A DNA stretch of 64,000 nt from Parachryseolinea silvisoli. Lineage in GTDB: Bacteria; Bacteroidota; Bacteroidia; Cytophagales; Cyclobacteriaceae. Within the stretch, counting starts at the first letter, position 1, and every line of letters begins with the position of its first letter. Shown one piece after another: positions 1 through 11,000 of this stretch. The notes under the pieces were generated by a model that was given only the letters and a program-made list of their open reading frames with translations, made no database searches and was not told the DNA's origin. The translations under genes and the position numbers were made by a program. The DNA is taken from contig NZ_JAIOAO010000004.1 in assembly GCF_021190955.1 (NCBI RefSeq), positions 248,001-312,000 of the forward strand, read 5' to 3'.

Positions 1-224
1 GCGGCGGCGACAATACCGGCAATGTCCCAACCAATGACGATGGGCGTAAGCTCTTTCAGGCGACCGTATACACCCTTGCCTGCCCGGGTCTTGACGTCTA
101 CGGGGTTGAGGCTGATGGCTTTTACTTGTATCAAGACGTCGTTTTCGCCCACTGCGGGCTGGGGAAGCTCGGTATACTGCAGCTGATCAATGCCGCCGGG
201 AGCCTTTAGGATAATTGCTTTCAT
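1..224 (-). CDS. Zinc-type alcohol dehydrogenase / quinone oxidoreductase, N-terminal part
   Basis: The minus strand reads in from an ATG at 224 and leaves the window at position 1, so only about 74 N-terminal residues are present. They begin MKAIILKAPGGIDQL and continue through a GENDVLIQVKAISLNPVDVK segment and a WDIAGIV segment. This is the GroES-like N-terminal pattern of the medium-chain dehydrogenase/reductase superfamily, closest in style to NADPH:quinone oxidoreductases. The nucleotide-binding half lies outside the window, so the substrate cannot be judged. The gene is divergent from an AraC-family regulator, which may control it. Confidence 0.85.
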   Translation of the reverse strand, partial: MKAIILKAPGGIDQLQYTELPQPAVGENDVLIQVKAISLNPVDVKTRAGKGVYGRLKELTPIVIGWDIAGIVAA

Positions 225-262
225 GTCTTATGTGATGTTTAATAATGCAAATTTCTACCGAT

Positions 263-302
263 TTTGATGGGTATTTCGGTACTATTCATACCTTTTTCGG
301 TA
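263..302 (+). promoter_or_regulatory. Candidate promoter and phased repeat of the AraC-family gene
   Basis: TTTG at 263-266 and TACCTTTT at 289-296 are separated by 22 bases, close to the Bacteroidota consensus TTTG / TAnnTTTG. The octamer TTTCGGTA occurs at 274-281 and again at 295-302, exactly 21 bp apart on the same face of the helix. That spacing suits an AraC-type dimer binding direct repeats. It sits in the divergent region between the oxidoreductase and regulator genes. The assignment is by motif only. Confidence 0.4.
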
Positions 303-312
303 ATTTTACGTC

Positions 313-1158
313 ATGAAGCGCGAAACTTTGTACGAACCGTTTGAAGTGGCCTTTAGCAAGCTGGACGAAGGGCCCAGCGCGGGCCACCGCCATTTGTTTT
401 TCGAGCTGGTATATATCATGTCAGGTACAGGCAAGCAGTGTATCAACAAAAGCACCTTCTACTACCGGCCGGGCCACATGTTCCTGATTACGCCACAAGA
501 CTGCCATTCGTTTGATGTCGAGGCCACCACGGAGTTTTTCTTTCTCCGGTTCAACGATAACTATATACGCTCCAAGTCCTTCCACACCGACGACCTCCGG
601 CGGCTGGAATATATTTTGCAGAATGCCAATCATCAACCCGGCTGTATCCTAAAGAACTTATCCGACAAACCGCTGGTGCGGAGCCTGGCCGAGGCTATCA
701 TTGCCGAGTTTGTAAACCGCGACCTGTATAACCGCGAGCTCGTTGAGAAGTTGGTGAATACATTGATCGTCATTGTCGCCCGGAACATCGCCAAGTATTT
801 ACCCGCCGCCGTGCACGAAGATACCGACGGGCGCGCCGTGGATATGCTCCATTATGTACAGGCTAATCTATGCCAGCCGGAGAAGCTCAAGGCAGAACAC
901 CTCAGCAAACAGTTCGGCGTATCCGGATCGTACCTGGGGCGTTATTTCAAAAATAAGACACAGGAAACCTTACAGCAATATATTTCCAACCTGCGCCGGC
1001 GGCACATCGAATCGCGCCTGCGCTTCAGCGACCTGCGCGTGCACGAGATCGCGGCCGAGCTCGGCTTCGCCGATGAGAGCCATCTCAACAAGTTCTTGCG
1101 AAAAGCAACGGGCAAAAGTGCTTCACAATTCCGGAAGGAATTACAGCCCGTCCGTTGA
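313..1158 (+). CDS. AraC-family transcriptional regulator
   Basis: A 281-residue protein with an N-terminal cupin-like sensing half (about 1-150; GHRHLFFELVYI and an RPGHMFLITP strand pattern typical of AraC-type jelly rolls). The C-terminal double helix-turn-helix spans about 175-278. The second helix-turn-helix carries the family signature around IAAELGFADESHLNKFLRKA. It is a DNA-binding activator or repressor with no signal peptide. It lies divergently from the oxidoreductase gene at 1-224, its most likely target, with the phased TTTCGGTA repeats between them. The inducer cannot be read from the sequence. Confidence 0.93.
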   Translation: MKRETLYEPFEVAFSKLDEGPSAGHRHLFFELVYIMSGTGKQCINKSTFYYRPGHMFLITPQDCHSFDVEATTEFFFLRFNDNYIRSKSFHTDDLRRLEYILQNANHQPGCILKNLSDKPLVRSLAEAIIAEFVNRDLYNRELVEKLVNTLIVIVARNIAKYLPAAVHEDTDGRAVDMLHYVQANLCQPEKLKAEHLSKQFGVSGSYLGRYFKNKTQETLQQYISNLRRRHIESRLRFSDLRVHEIAAELGFADESHLNKFLRKATGKSASQFRKELQPVR

Positions 1159-1565
1159 GTGCGATCGATGGCAGGTCGCCTGTCTCGAAAAAAGTGACAT
1201 CGTGCGGACCATGATAACGATGGTAAGTATAGTCACCGCCGACCAGGTATATATGGAAAGGCTCTCCCTATAGTAATACTGTCATATTTGGATTTTTTTT
1301 CCTTTCTTCAGGCAAAAGGCGGTGTTGTATGCCAAAAACGATGGTGACGTCGGTAACAAGAGGATACCGTTCGGTCTGTTTTTTAGAAAATAATTTTTTA
1401 TACTGCTTAGGGAAGTGCCTTCGTTCGTATACGTATCCTTGAGGGGCCGTATAGCAAGTTAGCGGCAGGCCGGCGGATGTATGTAAGGATCACTTCGCGA
1501 AAGACCCCGTTTATGGTAGCGTTAAAACAATAACTCATATTTCGTTTATTTATTAACCTAATCCT
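1159..1565. other. Intergenic region without a recognised gene
   Basis: About 400 bases lie between the AraC-family gene and the giant subtilase gene. I see no tRNA, no convincing hairpin terminator and no credible short gene. The 3' end is AT-rich and finishes with TTAACCTAATCCT directly before the start codon, a leader shared with the gene at 8090. It presumably contains the subtilase promoter. Confidence 0.5.
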
Positions 1566-4500
1566 ATGACGTATTTTTACTTGTGTGCCCGTGGCATATG
1601 CCTGCGGTTTGGCCTTTCCTTCTTATTGATAGTATGCCTGGCAGTGTGCGCGATGGCGCAGCCGCCGGGGCAAGCCGGTGCCGGGACGGTGCCGGGAATT
1701 GTGCGGGTCAGGGTGAGCGAAGCGTATGCGCGACAGCTTGAGACGGCGCGACTGCGCGTCACCGCGGGGAATGTCGTGCAGACGGGCATGGCGTCGTTCG
1801 ATGCCGCCCACCAGCGTGTTGGCGCGCGGAAAATGAAACGTGTGTTTCCGGTAGCGGGTAAATTTGAGCAAAAGCACCGTCGCCACGGATTGCACCTGTG
1901 GTATGAAATCCAGGTAGATGAAAAAATGTCGCTTGGGTCGGTACTGGAATCGTACCGGTCGGTCGACGGTGTGGTAAAAGTCGAAGCAGTGCGGCAGAAG
2001 GTGATGGGCGATGGCAAGAAGCGTGGTTATAAACCCTTCGTGCCCAAGGCCAACAGCAGCGGTGCGCAGGCACGCGGGGCCGGCAGTATAACAAACGATC
2101 CGTACCTCGACTATCAGTGGCACTATAACAATCACGGCCAGACCCAGGGCAAAGAAGGGGTGGACATTAACCTCTTCCGGGCATGGGGCATCGAGGCCGG
2201 TCAACGCGACGTCATCGTGGCACTGACCGACGGCGGCGTGGACTATACACACCCCGATCTGCAAGCCAACATGTGGGTGAATGCCGGCGAGATCCCCGGC
2301 AATGACGTCGATGACGACGGTAATGGTTATGTTGACGATATTCACGGCTACAGTTTTGTCGATGCGCGCGGCAACATGAAGGCTCACCCGCATGGCACGC
2401 ACGTGGCCGGCACAGTAGCCGCCACCAACAACAACGGTATTGGGGTAGCCGGTGTGGCGGGCGGTACAGGTAAAGGTGACGGCGTACGCATCATGAGCTG
2501 CGCTGTTTTCAAAGAGCTGACACCCGACCTGGAAATTTCCGGAGGTTTTGAGAATACCTATATCTATGCGGCCGACAATGGCGCTGTGATCTCGCAGAAC
2601 AGCTGGGGCTATGGTCGCACCGATTATTATGAGCAGGTCGTGCTGGACGCGATCGATTATTTTATCGAAGAGGCCGGTACCGACGAGAACGGTGTGCAGA
2701 CGGGCCCGATGAAAGGTGGCATCGTCATCTTTGCTTCCGGTAACGACGATACCTCCGACCGCGTCTACCCGGGATATTACGAGCGCACCCTGTCGGTGTC
2801 GGGTCTGACGCACACGAACACCAAAGCCTGGTATTCCAACTATGGTGCGTGGGTGGACATTGCTGCACCGGGTGGCGAGACTGACATTGCGGAACAAGGT
2901 GTGTTGAGCACGTTCCCGGGTGGAAAATATGTATACGCGGATGGTACGTCGATGGCATGTCCGCACGTGTCGGGTGTAGCAGCGCTGGTGGTGTCGAAGT
3001 TTGGAGGGCCGGGGTATACACCCGATCAGCTTCGCGCCCGGCTGCTGGCGACTGCCACAGATGTTGATGCCGACAATGCGAGCTATCCGGGATTGCTCGG
3101 CCGGCGAGTCGATGCTTTCCTGGCGCTGCGTGACGAAGCGGAAGACAACGTGGCACCGGCGGCGGTCAACGACCTGGAGGCTGCCTTCATAACCAATGCT
3201 ACGATTACATTGACATGGACTGCGCCCAGCGACGGGGGCACACGGCCCGTGAGCCGCTACGATCTGCGCTATGCTACAACACCTATCACGGTAGCCAACT
3301 TCGATCAGGCTACGCCCGTGGCCAATCAGCCGAAAGCGAGCCCCGCGGGCATCACGGAAAGTTATACACTGCGCGATTTGCTACCGACGACGACGTATTA
3401 CTTTGCGCTGCGTGCATATGATCCTGCAGGCAATGGATCGGAAGTGTCCAACGTGGCCAGTGGCACGACCGTGGCGGCACCGGTCATCGGGCTGGATCCC
3501 ATTCCCCTGATGGTCGAGATGCAGCCGACGGACGAAGTGCAACGCGATGTATATATCATCAACTACGGCGAGGGGCCGCTGGAATATACGATCGGGAGCA
3601 ATGGCACGCTGGGCCAATTGGAGTCAGTTTTTCACCTTACATTTTCCAAACGCACGGGGGTTGTGGCTCCCGGCGAGCGGGATCTGGTGACGCTGTCGTT
3701 CAAGACATTTCGGCAATCTCCGATCTCGATCGACGAGATGTTTACCATTCGCTCCAACGATCCCAGCAATCCCGCAATGACCCTGCCGATCTTGTTTAAG
3801 ATCATTGACACGAAGGCGGTTCTAATCGTGAGCGCTACCGCGCTCGACTTTGGTCCGACAGCTGTTGGTGCGCAGGCGATGCTTCGATTGGATATCAGCA
3901 ATGGCGGCACGCAAATGTTGACGCTGGACCAGCTCAGCGTCGACAACCCCGCGTTTACCACCCAGTTGCAACAGCCGTATTGGCTGTCCAACTACGGCGT
4001 GGCGCAGATGAAGATTTTTTACCATCCCACAGCCACCGGCAAATCGACAGGTACACTTACGTTGCATACCGACGATCCGGATAACCCCGTCATAATGGTA
4101 GCCCTGTCAGGTGAAGGCGTGGTCGCGCCGGCGATTTCGGTAACACCCACAGCATTGACGGCGTCCTTGCCAACAGGCGGTAAAACGACGCGGGAAATAA
4201 CGATCAGCAATACCGGCGGTGCTCCGATGACATACGAAGTCGTGGAGAAAGGCTTGCCTTCGGAGAAGATACGCGTGCTGGTTATGTGTCCTGATGCCTC
4301 CGGATCGGGTGTGCCGTTCCTGCTCGCGGATTTCCCAGAGCTGCAAGTGGACGTACATGATCACCTGGTTGATCTCACGCTGGCCGATATGCGGGGGTAT
4401 GACGTGGTGTTTGTGATGAACAATAAAGAATGGATGCGGTACAGTGGTATCACCCCGCAACAGGCTGGTGATCTGCTTGCCGACTATGTGGACGCCGGTG

Positions 4501-7500
4501 GTAAAGTATTGCTAAACCAGTTCGTATATACCGGCGATGCGAATTTTCTCACGGGGTTGAGTGGACGGTTTATGACAGAGCACTATGGTCCATTCGAAGC
4601 GACCAGTACGTTCTATGGTACATACGCAACGATGGGGCAGAAGATTATTGCTAACCACCCGATCCTGGAAGGCGTGGAAGCGATTACATTCTCGGGTGAC
4701 ATGCAGGAAGTGGTGCTGGAACAAAACGCCACGGGCATTGCCAAATGGTTGAGCGGCGACTGGATGGCGGCGGCTAAGCCGAACGTTGTAGCGCTAAACA
4801 TCATGCCGGTGGGGTTGGGCGGTTCTTTAAATGAATTCTGGACGGGCGATGTGCCCGTGCTGCTGCGCAATTCGCTGCATTGGTTGGCCGGCTCGACTCA
4901 TCTGGCGGCAACGCCGGCGAAGGGTACCGTAGCGCCGGGCGCCACGGCGAAAGTCTCGGTGGAGATCAATGCCAACGACCTGGCCACTGGCCATTACGAA
5001 AGTGCGCTGGGCATTGCGACCAACGTGCCGATACTGGGTCAATCGATCGTATCGATCGGATTGGATGTACAGGGACCTGCGTTTACGTTTGTCTCCGATT
5101 CGGTTGTCCTGACGACGGCGGCAGGCACGACGGTGTCTGACAACGTCGTGCTGCGCAACGACGGCACACAGGCATTTCCCTATACCATTCATGTGAAGAA
5201 TGTACGCAAGCGCCTGGCGTCCATGGCGGGCGCGACGGCACGGGCCGGCAAGATGATCCTGTCGGCGGGGGCGCTACCGGCGGTTCGTGGCTGGCAAGGC
5301 AGCGCTATTCCACCCGCGGCGGAGACGGCGGAGGCTAGCCCGATTCCCGAAGGGCCGGTCGATTATTCCACGACGTTTGAAGGGTTCTATCCGGGCAATA
5401 TCAATGGACAAGAGGAATGGCAGGTGCTCGGCTACCCGCAGTGGACGATTGCCGCAGCCAAACCTGCCAGTGGCAAGAATCATGTGTTGTTTATAGCAGA
5501 CGGCTCGCAGCAGGCTGCGGCGTTGTTGTCGCCCTATATTGCTACAGGCAAGGGGAGTAAGTCGGTCTGTAGCGTACGCTTGCAGATCGACGACCGCACA
5601 AGTTCTTTCGAGGTGATGCCGCTGGCATACCCTTCGGGGATTCCGGTTACGTCGATACGTTTTGGCGCCGACGGTACGCAAAGCGTGCAGGTGTTTAATG
5701 AGAAGCTACAGTTTACGACGCGTATGCCCTTGTATGCGACTTTTCCGTCAGGATACTTTGCCCTTTCCATAGCGGTCGATCATACGACGTCGATTTTTGA
5801 AGTATATATCAATCAGACGAAGGTCTATGAAGGTGCGGGAATAACATCCACAATCAATGCTATCGCGTTCCAGGCCCATAACGAGGGTACAGGGCATATT
5901 TATATCGACGACGTTTCCATTCATGACGGTGGTTTTGATTCGCTGCCGGCATTTTTGAAAATTACGCCGGTGAGTGGTGTGCTGAATCCCGGTGCAGAGG
6001 TTACACTGACATCGGTGGCCGATGCCACCAGGCTGCTGCCGGGCGCGTACCTGGCGGATATTATCGTGGATATCGCGAACGACGTGGACCAACTGACATT
6101 GCCGGCACGTGTGCAGGTAACGGGTTCCGGGGCGTTGGTGGTAAACCAGAAGTCCCTGACCTCCACGGTTGACTACCGTGAGTCCGATACAACATACATT
6201 GAAATGAGCAACCCCGGCGGAGAGACTACACACTTTGCGCTGGAAGTGCCGCAGGGTATTGCGCCGTGGGTGACTATCACGCCCGCCACGGGAAGTCTGG
6301 CGCCCGGACAAATTGCTGTAGCGCGTGTATACCTGGATGCCAAAACGCTGGAGACCGGTGATTATACCGCTACCATTACTGTGTCGGACACTGATCCGAC
6401 TACGGATGCAATTCCGGTAGCAGCAGCGTTGCACGTGCGGCAACCGGCTCGTATTGTATCCACTACCGAAAGGGTAGAAACTTCCCTGGTGGAGGGCGAG
6501 CGTGCCTATCCGTCACTGGTAGTGGGCAACGATGGCATGAGTACCCTGAAGCTATCGTTCAAACGTAAACACCATGCCGGTTGGATCGTGACCGACGAAA
6601 CAGTATATACGATTCCGCCCGGTGAAACCCGTAGCCTGGGGTTGGTGCTGGATGCAACGGCCACCACGAGCGGTGTGTATCGCGATACGCTCCTGGTGGT
6701 TAATAACGATCCGAACCGGTCTACTGTTGGGGTCCCCGTACAGCTTTCAGTGCAAGGCGCACCGGTGTTGACAACGTCGGAGGATGAACTGGTCGTTACG
6801 CTTAAACCCGGTGAACGTTCTTATCCTACGTTTGACCTGGGCAACACGGGCGAGGCGTCACTGCGTTTTGAGGTGGCGTCACCCGTCATTGAAGCGCCAA
6901 CGCCTTTCCACGGCGGTCCGGACCAGCATGGTTATACCTTTATCGACAGCCGTCACCCGGGTGGGCCTACATTCCGCTGGAATGACATTCGTGCCCGGGG
7001 CACGGCGGTGGAGCTTGGCGATACCGATTCTATGTCGATGGTGTTGCCGTTTTTCTTTCCGTTCTATGGCGAGCGGTTCGAGCGGGTGAAGATTGCTTCC
7101 GATGGATTTATTTCATTTGGTGCTGTCGGCGATTTTATTTTCGACCACAGTCTGTTGAATCCCGCGGCCCCAAATAATTTTATTGCTGCGCATTGGGACG
7201 ACCTCGATCCGTCGATCGGCGGCAGCATTCATTACCTGGACGAAGACGACAAGTTTACCGTACAGTATACACAGGTGCCGCCGTTTAGCTTTATCGGTGT
7301 ACCCGATATGACCCGCGCCAGCACCTTCCAGATCGTATTGTATCCGGATGGCAGCATTGAGCTGCATTACCTCGATATTCCCACAGACGGATACCAGGCG
7401 GTAGGCATGGAGAACACGGATGCCACGGATGCCCTGGTGATCAAAGGTCCCTTTGATGGTGGCTTCTCTGCCGACAGTACCAGCATTCTCATTGCGCCGG

Positions 7501-7964
7501 CGGCGCCCTGGTTGAATGTGATGGGCCATGCCAGTGAAGTATCGAGCGGCGGGCAGCAGCTCGTGACGTTGGAAATCAACGCAGAGGAACTGCCCCTTGG
7601 CACATATGAGCACACAGCGTTTATTACCAGCAATTCGAAAAACAGTGCCATCAAACGCCTTCCTGTACGAGTGCGCGTGACGGATGGTGTTACGGGCGTT
7701 GCTTCCGGCGAGGCAGCATCGTTGCGGGTATACCCTGTACCGGCCGGCCGCACCGTCCACGTGCAACTGCACGAATCAATGCGCGGCGCGGTGCAGGTGG
7801 CGATACGCAACACCCTGGGGCAGCCTGTGTGGTCACAGACTGTAACACCGCAGGAGCTTGCCGACTATGCGATCTCTGTGGAAACCCTTAAACCGGGTGT
7901 GTATTTCCTGCAAATAACCGGTGAAGGTGGCCTTCGCCGCGTGCGTGCATTCGTCAAGGAGTAA
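1566..7964 (+). CDS. Giant T9SS-secreted subtilisin-family serine protease
   Basis: 2132 residues. A signal peptide (about 1-31) is followed by a propeptide-like region and an S8 catalytic domain (about 210-530). The triad and oxyanion residues are intact: Asp222 in LTDGGVD, His276 in HGTHVAG, Asn345 in SQNSWG and Ser462 in GTSMACPHVSG. Next come a fibronectin type III domain (about 540-630), ASH/Ig-like repeats, a Rossmann-like ThuA/GATase-type insert (about 900-1108), a LamG-like region (about 1260-1460) and more Ig-like repeats. The C-terminal ~80 residues (VYPVPAGRTVHVQL to VYFLQITGEGG) form a type A type IX sorting domain, so the protein should be exported and attached to, or released from, the surface. 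A hairpin terminator follows at 7987. Substrate unknown. Confidence 0.93.
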   Translation: MTYFYLCARGICLRFGLSFLLIVCLAVCAMAQPPGQAGAGTVPGIVRVRVSEAYARQLETARLRVTAGNVVQTGMASFDAAHQRVGARKMKRVFPVAGKFEQKHRRHGLHLWYEIQVDEKMSLGSVLESYRSVDGVVKVEAVRQKVMGDGKKRGYKPFVPKANSSGAQARGAGSITNDPYLDYQWHYNNHGQTQGKEGVDINLFRAWGIEAGQRDVIVALTDGGVDYTHPDLQANMWVNAGEIPGNDVDDDGNGYVDDIHGYSFVDARGNMKAHPHGTHVAGTVAATNNNGIGVAGVAGGTGKGDGVRIMSCAVFKELTPDLEISGGFENTYIYAADNGAVISQNSWGYGRTDYYEQVVLDAIDYFIEEAGTDENGVQTGPMKGGIVIFASGNDDTSDRVYPGYYERTLSVSGLTHTNTKAWYSNYGAWVDIAAPGGETDIAEQGVLSTFPGGKYVYADGTSMACPHVSGVAALVVSKFGGPGYTPDQLRARLLATATDVDADNASYPGLLGRRVDAFLALRDEAEDNVAPAAVNDLEAAFITNATITLTWTAPSDGGTRPVSRYDLRYATTPITVANFDQATPVANQPKASPAGITESYTLRDLLPTTTYYFALRAYDPAGNGSEVSNVASGTTVAAPVIGLDPIPLMVEMQPTDEVQRDVYIINYGEGPLEYTIGSNGTLGQLESVFHLTFSKRTGVVAPGERDLVTLSFKTFRQSPISIDEMFTIRSNDPSNPAMTLPILFKIIDTKAVLIVSATALDFGPTAVGAQAMLRLDISNGGTQMLTLDQLSVDNPAFTTQLQQPYWLSNYGVAQMKIFYHPTATGKSTGTLTLHTDDPDNPVIMVALSGEGVVAPAISVTPTALTASLPTGGKTTREITISNTGGAPMTYEVVEKGLPSEKIRVLVMCPDASGSGVPFLLADFPELQVDVHDHLVDLTLADMRGYDVVFVMNNKEWMRYSGITPQQAGDLLADYVDAGGKVLLNQFVYTGDANFLTGLSGRFMTEHYGPFEATSTFYGTYATMGQKIIANHPILEGVEAITFSGDMQEVVLEQNATGIAKWLSGDWMAAAKPNVVALNIMPVGLGGSLNEFWTGDVPVLLRNSLHWLAGSTHLAATPAKGTVAPGATAKVSVEINANDLATGHYESALGIATNVPILGQSIVSIGLDVQGPAFTFVSDSVVLTTAAGTTVSDNVVLRNDGTQAFPYTIHVKNVRKRLASMAGATARAGKMILSAGALPAVRGWQGSAIPPAAETAEASPIPEGPVDYSTTFEGFYPGNINGQEEWQVLGYPQWTIAAAKPASGKNHVLFIADGSQQAAALLSPYIATGKGSKSVCSVRLQIDDRTSSFEVMPLAYPSGIPVTSIRFGADGTQSVQVFNEKLQFTTRMPLYATFPSGYFALSIAVDHTTSIFEVYINQTKVYEGAGITSTINAIAFQAHNEGTGHIYIDDVSIHDGGFDSLPAFLKITPVSGVLNPGAEVTLTSVADATRLLPGAYLADIIVDIANDVDQLTLPARVQVTGSGALVVNQKSLTSTVDYRESDTTYIEMSNPGGETTHFALEVPQGIAPWVTITPATGSLAPGQIAVARVYLDAKTLETGDYTATITVSDTDPTTDAIPVAAALHVRQPARIVSTTERVETSLVEGERAYPSLVVGNDGMSTLKLSFKRKHHAGWIVTDETVYTIPPGETRSLGLVLDATATTSGVYRDTLLVVNNDPNRSTVGVPVQLSVQGAPVLTTSEDELVVTLKPGERSYPTFDLGNTGEASLRFEVASPVIEAPTPFHGGPDQHGYTFIDSRHPGGPTFRWNDIRARGTAVELGDTDSMSMVLPFFFPFYGERFERVKIASDGFISFGAVGDFIFDHSLLNPAAPNNFIAAHWDDLDPSIGGSIHYLDEDDKFTVQYTQVPPFSFIGVPDMTRASTFQIVLYPDGSIELHYLDIPTDGYQAVGMENTDATDALVIKGPFDGGFSADSTSILIAPAAPWLNVMGHASEVSSGGQQLVTLEINAEELPLGTYEHTAFITSNSKNSAIKRLPVRVRVTDGVTGVASGEAASLRVYPVPAGRTVHVQLHESMRGAVQVAIRNTLGQPVWSQTVTPQELADYAISVETLKPGVYFLQITGEGGLRRVRAFVKE

Positions 7965-7986
7965 ACTTTTCCGCTATCTTTCTTTT

Positions 7987-8019
7987 GGGCACTGCTGGAA
8001 ACGGCGGTGCTCTTTTTTT
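7987..8019 (+). terminator. Rho-independent terminator after the subtilase gene
   Basis: A 9-bp stem, GGGCACTGC with GCGGTGCTC (two G-U pairs), has a seven- to eight-base loop and is followed by seven T. It separates the subtilase and alpha-2-macroglobulin transcripts. Confidence 0.75.
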
Positions 8020-8089
8020 GGAAAATTTTGGCCCCGTCGTTATGGAATTGTGTTCGGTTCTGCATCCCGGATAAAACTAACCTACTCCT

Positions 8090-11000
8090 ATGCAGAACCT
8101 TTATCGATTTGCCTGTCTGACGCTGTGGTTGCTGGTCGTTGCGATGTCGGCCCGTGCGCAGGATCTCGCCACGCGTCGTCAGTCCGGTTATTACACGTTT
8201 ATTTATAAGGTCCGGCCGGGTGAGGTTCAACGGTTGTACGACAATATTCACGATTTTGATGTGTCTATGCTCGATACGCTGGTGGATGTATACCCGACGG
8301 ATTCGACGTATGCCCACACGTTGCCGGTGGGGCATTATATGTTTATGTATGCCAATGGTGGTGATTTGGGAGGGGAGCTACGTTCGGTTAACAACGTAGA
8401 CCTGAAAGTATTGAACAACCGGCGGGACCTGGTGCTGGTGCTGTATGACTCGCTGGGGAGGGAGATTACCGATGCACATGTGTATGTGCGGCAGAAGAAG
8501 ATCCCATACGATACAGTCAGTGACACTTACCGGTTGGCCAGCGCTAACCGCCAGGGAGTTTTGCGGGTGGAGTACCAAGGCCATGTCTCGTATTTTGCTA
8601 TCCAGCGTCAGTCGAACAACGGCCTGGTAGCGCGTACAGGCCGGAAAGTTCTCCGCTCGGCGCCGGTGAAGATTCTGCTCTCGCCGTACCATTACGTCAA
8701 ACGAAACATTTCAAACCTGGTATATGGCAGTCGATTGTCGCCTCCCGGTATTTATTATCGTCTTAGCCCGCTTTGGGGAGATGTGAGTATGGGCGGATAT
8801 GTGGCCACGAATAAGCCGGTGTACAAAGCCGGTGACACAGTGCGGTTGAAGGCCTATATTGTTTCACAACACGGACGTCGGTTTCGCAAGCCGGTGGATT
8901 TGTACCTTTCGGATAACAGCTATCGCGATGATGTGTCTGACAGAAAGCTGGGTACTGCAAAACCTTTTCGCCCGGGGGCTTACACCCATGAGCTTGTTTT
9001 GCATGATAGCCTGGGCCTTTTGCGTGATCGCCGTTATTTTATCCGGTTACAGCGCGGTCGCCGGCGCACCCTGCCACCGGGCAGCTTTCAGTTTCAGGAT
9101 TATGTGTTACAGCAAAACACCTATTCCGTGCGGGTGGAGCAGGGGCGGCCCGGAGAACCTTCATGGTTATACCTGAAAGGCGTTGATGCCAATGATCTTC
9201 CGGTGTACGATGGGCGGGCAGAGATCTTACTGCGCCCGGTGCGGGTGCAGCAATATTTTCCGCGGCAGGTTTTTGTGCCCGATACGCTGTGGTATCATAC
9301 GCTTGTGCTGGATCCTGTCGGCGAGACCGCGGTGGTGTTGCCCGATAGTGTGATGCCCGATGTTGCGTTACGATATGAGGCCGTTGTCTCTTTTCTGAAC
9401 AGCAGCCAGGAACGGATAGAAAAGGTCGTATCACTTTCGTATAATCGCCGACCCTTTCCCGTGGCGTTGTTGCTGCGGGGCGACACGGTGCAGGTGAAAG
9501 CCTGGGATGCAGGCAAATATCCTGTGTCGGGTGCGGTGCGGTTAGAGACCTTTACCGGTGTGGGTACATCGTCCATGCGCGAAGTGGTGTTGCCCTATCA
9601 GGAGAAGGTGCGCTATACCGCGGCACTCTACCGGGTACACTATGCCGACAGCGCCGTGTCGTTGGCCCCACGTGACGAGGCCGCGGCGCTGGTGTTTACC
9701 GCGCGACGTACACACGACTCCTTGTATGTGAAGACCGAAAACCCACGGCATATACTATTTCGGTATTTTCTTTTCCGCAACAGCCGACTGATAGCGATGG
9801 GGAAGGATGTGGACCTGTTGTGGATGCGTAAGGCTGACGCCCGGGCGACGTATACGCTGTCTGTGCAATATACCTGGGGGGGTAATGTATACAACGAGGA
9901 GCATCCCTTCACCTTTGATACCCACGAGCTGGCCATTGGCGTGGAGCATCCTGACCAGGTATATCCCGGGCAACGGGCGCCCATCACGATCACCGTGCGC
10001 GATACACATGGCCGACCGGTACGCGACGTGGATCTGACAGCGTATGCCTATACACGGAAGTTTACGATGCCGACCGATGTCGCTGTGCCTAACTTAGGGA
10101 AGATGCCACGCAAGCGGGCGGAACGGAATGTATTTCTGGCCGAAGGTTTAAAGCAGAGGTTAAGCAGACCATTATCATATGCTACCTGGGGCACCCGGTT
10201 GGGGTTGGACAGCTTGCTGTTTTATCGCTTTCTGTTTCCCGCGAGCGGATATTTTGAAAACCGGCAGCCTTCCGATGTCGCACAGGTCGCGCCGTTTGTT
10301 GTGCTGCGCGGAGAGCTCATACCAGCACATATTGTATATGTCGATGGACGCGTGGTGTATTATGGCGGTGCGCTGCAACAGCCGTATTCGTTCACGGTGC
10401 AGCCCGGTGAGCACACGGTTACCATACGCCTGCCATTGTCACAGATCACGCTACCCCGCGTGCGTATAGACTCGGCACAGAAACTGATTTTGTCGTTGGA
10501 TTACAATCATTTACCCGCGCAGGCAACGCGTGTGGAAATGCCCTATAAGTTGACAAAGGAAGAGGTAGTCGGGCTTGCGACGCATTTTATACCCTTTGAG
10601 CGTGCGGGGATTGCCAAGAGTACATACCTGCAGCAGGGAGATCATTACCTCACATTGAATGGCCGGGAAGGTAACCTCTGGTATTCACTGGTGGGGCCGG
10701 TTTACCCCGGAATGGCAGCCATTACGCACAACGATAGCGTGCGCATGACCTTTCCAGTTGAGTTGGACTATCAATATCAGTTGCGCAACAATATGCTGCT
10801 TCTGAAGAAGGTTGATGTTCGATCAAGGATTCAGCAGGCATCACGGCCATGGAATATGGCGTTTGGCCTTTTGCGCGACAGAGCCTATACCGCGCAACGT
10901 ATGCGGTTCGTGCCGGGAGGAAGAGTAAAACAGTTTTATCATTACCGACAGTCTCCTCGCTTGTCCAAATCGACGCAAAGCATGGGCCGGGTAACACTTG

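Noticed and set aside
773-1273. Open frame overlapping the end of the AraC-family gene
   Set aside because: It is the +1 frame of the helix-turn-helix region and encodes Arg/Ser/Cys-rich nonsense.
1623-2966. A 447-codon open frame on the minus strand opposite the subtilase gene
   Set aside because: It lies wholly inside the subtilase catalytic domain with intact triad motifs on the plus strand. The antisense product is His/Arg/Val-rich with no domain and reflects codon bias.
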